Assembly: GCA_038250235.1 (NCBI GenBank)
Contig: JBBSCO010000033.1
Span: 1 to 30,883, forward strand
Direction: 5' to 3'
Length of the DNA: 30,883 nucleotides
Source: JAAUTS01 sp038250235
GTDB taxonomy: Bacteria; Verrucomicrobiota; Verrucomicrobiia; Methylacidiphilales; JAAUTS01
Part shown: in pieces, positions 25,238 to 30,883 of the stretch
Position numbering within the stretch: position 1 is the stretch's first letter
Layout of the letters: each line of letters begins with the position of its first letter
The notes under the pieces: model-generated
What the model was told of the DNA's origin: nothing
Databases searched by the model: none
Seen by the model: the letters and a program-made list of their open reading frames with translations, nothing else
Made by a program: the position numbers and the translations under genes

Positions 25238-25834
25238 ATGAAACTACGAAACTCCACACTCACCGGCTGGGTTCTGGCCGCCATCATCTGCCTTGCGTTC
25301 TTTATCCCGTGGGCGCGCTTCGCTCCGGAACAAATGGGAAGAAACCTCCTCGACCTGGCCGGGGACCTGGCCGGGGATGAAGCCGGCTTTGTCGAGTCCT
25401 ATCTCCTGATGCGTCCGGCCGAGTGGTCCGCCATCTGGCATAATCCGGGGGAAGGCCTGTCCGCCTATCAACTTGTTCTACTTTCGGAAAAGGATTCCGT
25501 CTCCGCCAAAGTTTCCAAAGCCTGGCTGAGCATGCTCTGGGGGGATCATGCCTCTGAGCAAAGCGTCAAATTCCTAGCCTTCGGTCCACTGATGGCCATC
25601 CTGGCGGGCATCGCCTTGACCCTGAAAAAGACCAACGCGAAATTCCTCTTACTGGCCGCGTTTGGGCAGCTGCTTTTCTACGGCTTTCTGCGCTGGAAAC
25701 TCAACCAGACCTTCGGCGACCGGCTTCTGCTGCAGATTGAATTTAACCTAGGTCTCTGGCTTACCCTCTACGCCACGGCTCTCCTCTGCCTGCTGCAGGT
25801 CGTCAAAGCCCTGCAACCCAAATCCAAATGGTAG
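25238..25834 (+). CDS. four-helix membrane protein of unknown function
   Basis: I do not recognise a family. The ATG at 25238 follows the amidase stop by 4 bp, so this 198-residue protein is almost certainly co-translated with the LysM-amidase. Hydrophobic spans are near residues 9-26, 108-128, 135-152 and 170-192. Between spans 1 and 2 is an 80-residue loop, with GDLAGDEAGFVESYLLMRPA and SVSAKVSKAWLSML, that would lie in the periplasm if the N-terminus is inside. The context suggests a cell-envelope role, but nothing more can be read from sequence. Confidence 0.85.
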   Translation: MKLRNSTLTGWVLAAIICLAFFIPWARFAPEQMGRNLLDLAGDLAGDEAGFVESYLLMRPAEWSAIWHNPGEGLSAYQLVLLSEKDSVSAKVSKAWLSMLWGDHASEQSVKFLAFGPLMAILAGIALTLKKTNAKFLLLAAFGQLLFYGFLRWKLNQTFGDRLLLQIEFNLGLWLTLYATALLCLLQVVKALQPKSKW

Positions 25835-25838
25835 GTTT

Positions 25839-26144
25839 CAGGTCGTGGTAACGAATAAAAAGGGGTGCTGCTGGAGGTGGGCGGGATTCCGGTTAAGTCG
25901 CGAGGACTGCGCATCTCTGAAAGAGCTGTAAAGGACGAGCCGTGCCACAGGCTGATCCGTCCTTTGGCGGACAACGCAGGGTGGGAGCCCGTCCGCCACA
26001 GCCCGGCGGGTTTGCTTGAAAACGGTCTCTCCCTAGGTTGGCCCCTCGGGCACCCCGCAATTTCTGCGGGGCTCCAGTCCTGTCGCCTTGGGTGAAACCG
26101 TTCTGAAGCAAACAGTACCCCTTTTTATTCGCTAACATGACCTG
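25839..26144. mobile_element. MITE-like element with 32-bp terminal inverted repeats
   Basis: The stretch is bounded by inverted repeats 25839-25870 and 26113-26144, identical at 28 of 32 positions and sharing the core cgaataaaaaggggt. The 242-bp interior has no coding frame of note and is rich in smaller palindromes. These are 26011-26037 pairing with 26087-26113 (tttgcttgaaaacgg against its complement), and a ccccgca/tgcgggg hairpin at 26053-26071. Size, ends and lack of a transposase fit a non-autonomous element; a structured RNA gene is the alternative. The core of the ends resembles boundaries I associate with IS200/REP-type transposases, from memory only. No target duplication was recognised. 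It occupies most of the gene-free gap 25835-26230. Confidence 0.65.
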
Positions 26145-26186
26145 GACAAACAAAAATTGTGGAGAACCGCTGTGGTTCCCGTCCTC

Positions 26187-26223
26187 GTGTCCTGAAAATG
26201 AAGGGACTTCGCTGTCAGGACAC
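26187..26223 (-). terminator. possible hairpin terminator of the glycosyltransferase gene
   Basis: Inverted repeat gtgtcctg (26187-26194) and caggacac (26216-26223) with a 21-base loop, 8 bp past the stop of the minus-strand gene. There is no T run, so termination is only a suggestion. Confidence 0.35.
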
Positions 26224-26230
26224 TAGAACA

Positions 26231-26908
26231 TCAGGTATTACCCGGCTTCCGGCTGCCCCACAGCAGCCGAAGGAAATGCTTCATGTCCCGCCAGAAAGAA
26301 ATCTTGGATATTTCCCTGCCATAGATGCAGCGGACCGGCACGGAACAGATGCGGGCTCCCGTCCGGAGCGCCTGTAGATACAGCTCTGATTCCCATTCGA
26401 ATTGACTGCCACTGGGAAGCCAGGATCCCAACCAGCTTCTGCGGATCAGGCGATAGCCGCATTGGGTGTCCGGATGCTTGCCTCCGCCCATCAGGTTCAA
26501 TGCTACAGACATTCCCTTATTCGCCAAATAACGCAGCGGCGGCATTCCAACCGGACGATGGAAGCGGTTCCCGATCACAAGATCCGCCCGGGTTGCTGCC
26601 TCTTGGAACCTTTCAAAATCAGAAGGGTCATGCTGGCCGTCGCCATCCAGGCAAAGGATCCATTCCGTCAACTCCGGGATGACGGTCAGAATCTCTTTGA
26701 TCCGGGCTGTTTTCCCCTTCAGCTCCGGAAAGCGGAAAACCCTCGCACCACGTTCCTCCGCAACAGAGGCCGTGCGGTCGCGGCTGCCGTCGTCCAGAAC
26801 CCAGACCTGTAGGTTCATGCGCACCAGCGATTCGACAACAGGCCCGATATGCCGTTCCTCGTTTTGCGCGGGAATCAGAACAAGAATCGATGATTGGGAA
26901 GGAGTCAC
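26231..26908 (-). CDS. family 2 glycosyltransferase (DPM/DPG-synthase-like)
   Basis: GT-A fold glycosyltransferase of 225 residues. Conserved blocks are ILVLIPAQNEERHIGPVVES, the nucleotide site VWVLDDGSRDRT, the DxD region LCLDGDGQHDPSDFERF, and QCGYRLIRRSW with QFEWESELYLQALRTG before the basic C-terminus. It lacks membrane spans, like soluble dolichyl- or undecaprenyl-phosphate sugar synthases. The donor sugar cannot be told. The start appears to be GTG at 26908 (MTPSQSSILVLIP); no other in-frame start is closer. It is divergent from the secreted-protein gene at 26963. Confidence 0.92.
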   Translation of the reverse strand: MTPSQSSILVLIPAQNEERHIGPVVESLVRMNLQVWVLDDGSRDRTASVAEERGARVFRFPELKGKTARIKEILTVIPELTEWILCLDGDGQHDPSDFERFQEAATRADLVIGNRFHRPVGMPPLRYLANKGMSVALNLMGGGKHPDTQCGYRLIRRSWLGSWLPSGSQFEWESELYLQALRTGARICSVPVRCIYGREISKISFWRDMKHFLRLLWGSRKPGNT

Positions 26909-26962
26909 AGGAATGAGACATTGAAGTTACGGAGGTTCCCGGCAAGATGACAAGTGCATCCT

Positions 26963-27709
26963 ATGACCAAACCCCCCTTTTATCTCCTCTCCGCTCTGTC
27001 GTTTATTTTCTCAGCTGCAATGGTTCTTCCCGCCGGAACTCTTTCAGCCAAAGAAGAGCCTTTCAAACTGGTGCAGCGTGCCGTGGCCAGGGATCAGGTT
27101 CTGCTGGAGCGCCGTGCGGCTTACGACTGCACCGCCGCCTCCAAGCGTGAAAAACTGGATCGGGACGGCAAGGTTACTTCGACTGAAAACGAAAGCATTG
27201 TCCAGAAGGCCAGCCAATCCCCCGATTACGAAACCCGCAAAGCCCCCCAGGATGTCAAGGGAATGGAGAAAGATCTGAAAAAGGCCTCTCAGGAGGAGCC
27301 CTTCAACATCCTGAAAATCATCGACCACTTCAATTACGAGTGGGCCGGTGAGGAAACCATCAACGGTATTCGCTGCCACAAAATCCGTTTCTCGCCCAAG
27401 GGAAAACAGCCTTTCAGAAACCGCGAAGAAAAAGTGGCCAATGAACTGGCAGGTTACTTCTGGGTCTCCAAACAGGACAATACACTGATGAAAAACAAAG
27501 GCAGCCTGACCAGACCCGTCTCCGTTGCCTGGTTTTTTGCAACCCTGCGGGAATTGGATTTTTCCTTCGAAACCCGCCAACTACCCAACGGCGATTTCGG
27601 ACCTGCGCAGATCCAATACCGTTTCAAGGTAAACATCCCCTTCGGTCAGATTCACGAGCGCCACACCCGCAGCATGGGCAACTACCGGAAGGCCAGAATC
27701 ATCCGTTGA
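26963..27709 (+). CDS. secreted protein of unknown function, possible LolA-like fold
   Basis: From the ATG at 26963 the 248-residue protein has a signal peptide (FYLLSALSFIFSAAMVLPAG, cleavage near residue 28-30). The mature part is soluble and charged. Segments such as YEWAGEETINGIRCHKIRFS, LAGYFWVSKQDNTLMKNKGS, LDFSFETRQLPNGDFGPAQI and QYRFKVNIPFGQIHERHTRS alternate short strands. They recall the outer-membrane lipoprotein carrier or sorting (LolA-like) fold, in which a protein describes an unfolded sheet over a lipid-binding cavity. This is shape recognition only. A GTG codon at 26954 is an alternative start. It is the last plus-strand gene before the cassette-like region. Confidence 0.85.
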   Translation: MTKPPFYLLSALSFIFSAAMVLPAGTLSAKEEPFKLVQRAVARDQVLLERRAAYDCTAASKREKLDRDGKVTSTENESIVQKASQSPDYETRKAPQDVKGMEKDLKKASQEEPFNILKIIDHFNYEWAGEETINGIRCHKIRFSPKGKQPFRNREEKVANELAGYFWVSKQDNTLMKNKGSLTRPVSVAWFFATLRELDFSFETRQLPNGDFGPAQIQYRFKVNIPFGQIHERHTRSMGNYRKARIIR

Positions 27710-27737
27710 AGCCTGCCTACGACAGCAGCAAACATTT

Positions 27738-27787
27738 TGTACTAAAGGACAGGCGCCGGAGCTGCTAAGTGCAGGGTCGAGTTCGGC
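27738..27787 (-). repeat. weak attC-like remnant at the left edge of the cassette region
   Basis: On the minus strand gccgaac (27787 down to 27781) is followed about 35 bases later by ctttagtac (ending 27739). The first arm matches the arm seen in other candidate sites of the array; the second is degenerate and inner pairing is poor. Confidence 0.25.
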
Positions 27788-27800
27788 TTTTTCATTTTTG

Positions 27801-27860
27801 GTCTAGCGTCGCCGGGCAGCTGCCGAGCGGAGCGAGGCCGGCTGAACCAGCTGATTCGAT
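27801..27860 (-). repeat. attC-like palindrome, downstream of the 109-residue gene
   Basis: A 60-bp GC-rich site ending 4 bp from the stop codon of the gene at 27865. On the plus strand it runs from gtctagc (27801) to gattcgat (27860). The interior pairs by cagctg with cagctg or by gccgg with ccggc. The outer arms are degenerate (gtctagc is one base off the canonical RYYYAAC). Confidence 0.4.
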
Positions 27861-27864
27861 GTTT

Positions 27865-28194
27865 TTACTCTTTCGAAGGCTGAAAGCCAAGAATCAATAA
27901 TGACTCGTTAGGTTCGTCGATTGCTGTCAGTCCCATTCGGTAGAGCACGTATTCATTATACGCCTTCTTGTTCGTCTGGATAACTGCTCTATTCTCAAAG
28001 ATCGCAATAATATTTTGGGCTTGCGGTGAATAGGGTGGATAGAAATGCTTCATATCCCGGTCACTAACCCACAGAGCTTCGCGTATTGTGTATTTGGGTT
28101 CGGATCCTGTAAAATAGCCGTAGATCGTAAACGGTGTAAGAATGACAATCAGACCCAGTATCGATACTACCGCAATTCGGAGAATCTTCTTCAT
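27865..28194 (-). CDS. 109-residue membrane-anchored protein, cassette-like gene
   Basis: I do not recognise this. The N-terminus is a signal anchor (MKKILRIAVVSILGLIVILT, residues 1-27), followed by a short exported domain with VSDRDMKHFYPPYSPQAQNI, IFENRAVIQTNKKAYNEYVL and the end LLILGFQPSKE. Composition is more AT-rich than genes to the left. The start codon is 7 bp from the end of an attC-like palindrome (28201-28316) and the stop is followed within 4 bp by another (27801-27860). This is the placement expected of a gene in an integron cassette. Confidence 0.75.
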   Translation of the reverse strand: MKKILRIAVVSILGLIVILTPFTIYGYFTGSEPKYTIREALWVSDRDMKHFYPPYSPQAQNIIAIFENRAVIQTNKKAYNEYVLYRMGLTAIDEPNESLLILGFQPSKE

Positions 28195-28200
28195 ATCTTG

Positions 28201-28316
28201 ATCGAACGTTAAAGGACTGGCACCACCTACCGTGGGCGATGCTTTGAGTGCGCGTTTGGGGTGGCAGTTATGGGTGACATTCTAACTCAAGGCTGGTGGG
28301 GTGCATCTTGTTCGGT
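28201..28316 (-). repeat. long attC-like palindrome
   Basis: Outer arms atcgaac (28201-28207) and gttcggt (28310-28316) pair over cgaac/gttcg. A second pairing block is ggcaccacc (28219-28227) with ggtggggtgc (28295-28304), which needs one bulge. The 116-bp span is long for attC but within the range known for large sites such as VCRs. The start codon of the following minus-strand gene is 7 bp away. Confidence 0.5.
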
Positions 28317-28350
28317 TTTTTAGTTTTGTAATGACATGCCGCCCATGGCA

Positions 28351-29028
28351 TCATCCGGCAGGCTGAAGTGCACGGTTCAAAAAATCCACGAGAGACCGCG
28401 CCGCCTTGAAGTAGTCTGCCACCAAGGCCACCGCCTTCTCCGCCTGCACTTCACGGTCGTCCAGTTTTTCCATTTTATAAAAACCTTTCATCTTGAAAAA
28501 TTCCGCAGCCGGGGAGTCCGGACTGAAACCGATGGGAGTCCTCGTCAAGAGCGAGGGAGCATGAATACCAGTGGGAAAGCGTTTTTTAAATTTTCTGTCC
28601 AAGATGATTTTCTTCCACTCCGTGTAGTCGCTTCCGATTTTTTCCCGGTACTTGCGCAGAGGGCCTGGCTGTGGATTATAAACGCCACCGCCAACAAAGC
28701 AATTTTCCGGCTCCAGGTGCAGGTAGTAAAACGCTCTGGCACTCTGTTTTCCGGCAGAATTAAGTATGATCTAAAATTCCGTCTTATATGGTGGCGCACC
28801 GTTGGCAAAGCGCATGTCACGATTCTGGCGAGTCAGGCATTTGGCCCCATCCAACCCAGCTTTCTTGATCCTGGGGTCAATCTGCCCGAGACGCTCGATT
28901 AACTGTCCTGCCATGGCGGTCACATCCGCCTTGGCCGCGTGACTCTCCGCCCTGTGCTGATCCATCCAGGCCTTCGAGTTATTTGTCTTCAGTTCTGACA
29001 GAAAATGAAAAGTGCTGATCTGAATCAA
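28351..29028 (-). pseudogene. DUF2461 (TIGR02453) gene with internal TAG
   Basis: A single minus-strand frame of 226 codons encodes a DUF2461 protein: ISTFHFLSELKTNNSKAWMD at the start, CLTRQNRDMRFANGAPPYKT in the middle, then YLHLEPENCFVGGGVYNPQP and GFYKMEKLDDREVQAEKAVA later. It is broken only by a TAG at 28771-28773, directly after PPYKTEF. No frameshift is present, so both halves would join if the stop were sense. The apparent start is TTG at 29028, possibly a decayed ATG. It lies between two attC-like palindromes. Function of the family is unknown. A read-through product cannot be excluded from sequence. Confidence 0.8.
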
Positions 29029-29054
29029 AAAATAGCGGAGTAGAAGTTGATTTT

Positions 29055-29117
29055 ATTAACCGTACGTTGCCGGTCAGGAGTTGAGCGGAGCGGAGTTGGC
29101 TACCTGGTCTGGTTAGC
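29055..29117 (-). repeat. attC-like palindrome overlapping a stop codon
   Basis: Outer arms attaacc (29055-29061) and ggttagc (29111-29117) pair over taacc/ggtta. After unpaired spacers, gttgcc pairs with ggctac at 5 of 6 positions, leaving a 26-base loop. The outer and inner stems separated by a spacer are the classical attC layout (R and L boxes). The TAA of the gene at 29113 lies inside the arm, as is common for cassette genes. Confidence 0.6.
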
Positions 29118-29685
29118 TTTTTTCTTGAGCTTTGAGTATTTCAAGTTGTTGAGAAACTTCGTTGGAAATCCTATTGATCTTACCAATCATTGATTTGGTC
29201 AGATCTCTTTTCTCTTGATCGGCAGAAAAGAATTCGTTCACCAAGTAATTAAAAAAAGGTCGTCCGTGCTGAACGAAGTTTGGACTTGCAGAGATGGTGT
29301 TCCAGGCAATTTTTCCGTCTGTCGCCTCGCGGGTTGTGATGTGAGCAGCCCTTTTATGTAGCTCGGTTCTGGAGTTTTCATCAATTATCACATTGGGTAA
29401 GTTGAAACCTGGAAAATCGTAAGCCCTCAAATCATCATCCTTTGCATTACTTTTTCCCAGTCGAGGCTTGTAAAACTCATCGATTTTTCGGTAAAAGACT
29501 AAAACAGATTCAATGCAGGCGTTCTGAACTATTTGTGTGCATTCTTCATTGATCTCATCTTTGTGAGAAATAAGTTTTGGTTTTACGACAACTCGCCAGC
29601 AATAATCTGCAAAAATCTGGCCGTAGCAATAGAGGATGTCTGTAACACATTTATCAAGAACTTCTCTTGTAGGTGATTTCCTCAT
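29113..29685 (-). CDS. 190-residue hypothetical protein, cassette-like gene
   Basis: I do not recognise a family. The protein is soluble, without signal peptide or membrane span, and largely helical with several Cys and aromatic residues early (VTDILYCYGQIFADYCWRVV, NEECTQIVQNACIESVLVFY). It has a charged helical end (SMIGKINRISNEVSQQLEIL). The middle NVIIDENSRTELHKRAAHIT could be an active-site loop, but that is a guess. Base composition is clearly AT-richer than the chromosomal genes. The ATG is 7 bp from one attC-like palindrome and the stop codon lies inside the next one, which strongly suggests a complete gene cassette of about 630 bp. Confidence 0.82.
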   Translation of the reverse strand: MRKSPTREVLDKCVTDILYCYGQIFADYCWRVVVKPKLISHKDEINEECTQIVQNACIESVLVFYRKIDEFYKPRLGKSNAKDDDLRAYDFPGFNLPNVIIDENSRTELHKRAAHITTREATDGKIAWNTISASPNFVQHGRPFFNYLVNEFFSADQEKRDLTKSMIGKINRISNEVSQQLEILKAQEKS

Positions 29686-29691
29686 GGCTTT

Positions 29692-29751
29692 TACTAACGG
29701 TTTTGGTCAACCAGCCCGCGTAGCGGGCTTGAGTGAACCACATTGTTCGGA
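29692..29751 (-). repeat. attC-like palindrome (well-formed)
   Basis: A 60-bp site with four nested pairings: aac (29696-29698) with gtt (29745-29747), ggtt (29699-29702) with aacc (29736-29739), tcaa with ttga, and agcccgc (29713-29719) with gcgggct (29723-29729) around a 3-base loop, with unpaired bases between. On the minus strand it starts tccgaacaatg and ends ccgttagta, close in look to aadA-type attC sites (ctaacaat ... gcgttaga). The gene start at 29685 is 7 bp away. Confidence 0.65.
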
Positions 29752-29966
29752 AATCTTTCTATCAGGTTATCTCGCATCTGGCAGCTCAAAAAAACGGCCC
29801 TCGCCGGAGGGTGAAAAGGGTGAATCTGGCATGAGTCTAGGTCGTGGCCGAATCACAGACCTGAGGTCTTATGAGTTTCTTCTGTTCCTGAAGATTGTTT
29901 CTCGCGCAAAGTCGCCAAGCGCGCAAAGGACTTTGGAATCAAAAGTCTTCTTGTTTCCTTTTATCT
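29752..29966. other. cassette-sized interval without a recognisable gene
   Basis: A 215-bp stretch between two attC-like palindromes. Only a 21-codon minus-strand frame (MPDSPFSPSGEGRFFELPDA) was found, with no clear ribosome site. It contains a GCAAAG/GCG repeat tract at 29909-29930. ORF-less cassettes are known in integron arrays. Confidence 0.5.
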
Positions 29967-30028
29967 TCCGAACGTCCCCGGTGAGCCACCCCAATAGCTA
30001 TCGGGGTGGCTCAATGGCATGGTTCGGC
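29967..30028 (-). repeat. attC-like palindrome with 11-bp perfect inner stem
   Basis: Outer arms ccgaac (29968-29973) and gttcgg (30022-30027) pair perfectly. Eight-base spacers follow on each side, then tgagccacccc (29982-29992) pairs perfectly with ggggtggctca (30003-30013) around a 10-base loop aatagctatc that is itself nearly palindromic. This is the most symmetric hairpin of the region. It could also be a terminator or a stand-alone palindromic repeat, but its arms match the CCGAAC/GTTCGG seen at neighbouring sites. Confidence 0.6.
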
Positions 30029-30130
30029 TTATTGTTTTTAACTAAACCTAATCAGATATATAATAAGCCAAACAATTAGGAGAGAGAATGAAACACCAGT
30101 AAAGCCACAGACAATATCCGCTGTCACGGT

Positions 30131-30253
30131 CTACCATTTTTCTGTCTTCCAATCTTTTGTGGTTTCTCGTCGAAATGAGGGAGCCAGTAGGTGCCTCCAT
30201 CCTGCCCATCCAGCATGACAATAATCGAAGACTTTACCTAATTCACCGATCAT
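30131..30253 (-). CDS. possible 40-residue protein in a small cassette
   Basis: Short ORF with ATG at 30253 and TAG at 30131-30133. It contains MIGELGKVFDYCHAGWAGWR and, after HLLAPSF, a charged tail rich in Arg, Lys and Trp. No family is recognised. The main support is position: its start is 8 bp from the arm of the attC-like site ending at 30261, the same spacing as two other genes of the array. The rest of the interval down to 30028 is AT-rich and empty. Confidence 0.35.
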   Translation of the reverse strand: MIGELGKVFDYCHAGWAGWRHLLAPSFRRETTKDWKTEKW

Positions 30254-30260
30254 ATTTTTT

Positions 30261-30315
30261 TCCGAACGTCATAGAACAGGTGCGCCGGGGTCAATCCAAT
30301 TTTAAACTTACGGCC
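30261..30315 (-). repeat. possible attC-like site, one arm clear
   Basis: The left arm tccgaac (30261-30267) is identical to that of the site at 29967. The right arm is poor: on the minus strand it reads ggccgtaag and contains the TAA stop of the gene ending at 30308. Inner pairing is weak. It is supported mainly by its position between two same-strand ORFs. Confidence 0.35.
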
Positions 30316-30808
30316 TCCTCGGCATCGCCTGCTCCGACTTGTTATCCATCTTTTTTACTGACAGCGCGGGAGAGTAGGCGGACTTACTCCCGACGGGAAT
30401 AACTACGTTATATACCGATCCAATCATGAGAATTGATCCATCGGTCGTCTCTTCTTCCGCATTCACCGGAGTGATCGAAATAAGATAGTAAAACTTATCA
30501 TTCGCAATATACTCTGGAAATCTCTTCAATTCGCACGCTAGAATCTTAGGCTTCGCCGCATTCGGAAATCGTTTTGAGAACAAAGAAATTGATCTTTGTG
30601 CAGCATCTTAAACTGAAGTTGTTAGAGGGTGTTCTCCAAAGGATATGCTCGGCAACTGTTTAATATCCTGCTTTGAAATGTGGATTGCCTCTGCTTGGGC
30701 GTAATCGCCAGTGCTTGGAGCGATGAAGTATTCGGGCTTACTTGCATCTTCCGCCTTTACCACAAGGCCAAGTGCAAAGATTACTGTTGCTATTAAGGTG
30801 CTCTTCAT
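30308..30808 (-). pseudogene. secreted hypothetical protein gene with internal TAA
   Basis: One minus-strand frame runs from ATG 30808 to TAA 30308 and is broken only by a TAA at 30608-30610. The first part has a signal peptide (MKSTLIATVIFALGLVVKAE) and ends SFGEHPLTTSV. The second continues DAAQRSISLFSKRFPNAAKP, then LKRFPEYIANDKFYYLISIT and TTDGSILMIGSVYNVVIPVG. Continuous character across the stop suggests a nonsense mutation (for example Gln CAA to TAA) rather than two genes; no good start codon follows the stop. No family is recognised. The start is 9 bp from an attC-like site at 30817. It is AT-rich like its neighbours. Confidence 0.6.
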
Positions 30809-30816
30809 TTTCTTTG

Positions 30817-30855
30817 GATAACGTCCTCGATCACCGATGGCTAGCTCCGTTCGGC
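30817..30855 (-). repeat. possible short attC-like site near the right edge
   Basis: The right arm gttcggc (30849-30855) matches the arm of the site at 29967. The left arm gataacg (30817-30823) offers only aac pairing with gtt. At 39 bp it is short and inner pairing is weak. The gene start at 30808 is 9 bp away, consistent with the other sites. Confidence 0.3.
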
Positions 30856-30883
30856 TTCATTTTTTCTTGACTCCAGCGAGCCA

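Noticed and set aside
30157..30402. 81-codon plus-strand frame
   Set aside because: Crosses the candidate attC site and the 3' end of the minus-strand gene; no protein-like features.
7438..30808. Stop-codon reassignment as the explanation of internal stops
   Set aside because: TAA (ldhA, galK), TAG (gamma-carbonic anhydrase) and TGA (dnaB, hemW) all end conserved proteins at their normal lengths, so none of the three appears recoded.
1..30883. tRNA, rRNA or CRISPR array
   Set aside because: No cloverleaf with CCA-adjacent acceptor, no rRNA-like segment and no regularly spaced direct repeats were recognised by eye; a tRNAscan or Infernal run would be needed to exclude short RNAs.

Overview
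The window looks like chromosomal DNA of a Gram-negative bacterium, most likely from the Verrucomicrobiota or wider PVC group. That placement is tentative: it rests on gene content (periplasmic NlpC/P60 and LysM-amidase enzymes, FolE2, a DUF721/DciA-like protein, UMF1-type transporter, DUF4388-FHA signalling) and not on any marker search. No rRNA, tRNA or CRISPR array was recognised.

Layout. 0.2-2.5 kb: dusB, a doubtful membrane ORF, and a secreted Cys-His-Asp protein with its terminator. 2.7-4.4 kb: a two-gene ABC-2 exporter. 4.5-6.7 kb: a REP-like hairpin, a 46-residue membrane peptide, an NlpC/P60-GNAT pair and a cupin. 6.9-9.7 kb: a gamma-carbonic anhydrase-like protein, a wrecked methyltransferase gene and dnaB. 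9.7-12.5 kb: an HI0933-type flavoprotein with DoxX, divergent from a D-lactate dehydrogenase. 12.7-15.0 kb: an apparent operon of DUF971, MFS transporter and DciA-like protein. 15.0-20.0 kb: a signalling island with DUF4388-FHA and REC-PAS proteins on the minus strand, divergent from a hybrid histidine kinase, an Hpt protein and a truncated receiver. 20.0-25.8 kb: hemW, a nonsense-interrupted Spy-like gene, galK, folE2, and a LysM-amidase with a membrane protein. 25.8-26.15 kb: a MITE-like element with 32-bp terminal inverted repeats. 26.2-27.7 kb: a glycosyltransferase and a secreted protein.

The most unusual part is 27.7-30.9 kb. Here small, visibly more AT-rich genes, all on the minus strand, alternate with imperfect palindromes of about 40-120 bp. 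The outer arms of the palindromes carry AAC/GTT, often as CCGAAC...GTTCGG. The start codon of the next gene lies 7-9 bp beyond the palindrome in four cases, and the stop codon of the preceding gene can fall inside the palindrome arm. That is the architecture of integron gene cassettes separated by attC sites. No integrase is in the window; by the gene direction it would be expected to the right of base 30883, or the array may be a CALIN (attC cluster lacking an integrase).

A second theme is gene decay. At least four accessory genes stay open in one frame apart from an internal stop codon (methyltransferase, Spy-like, DUF2461, terminal secreted protein), while housekeeping genes are intact. 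All three stop codons end normal-length conserved genes here, so recoding is unlikely.
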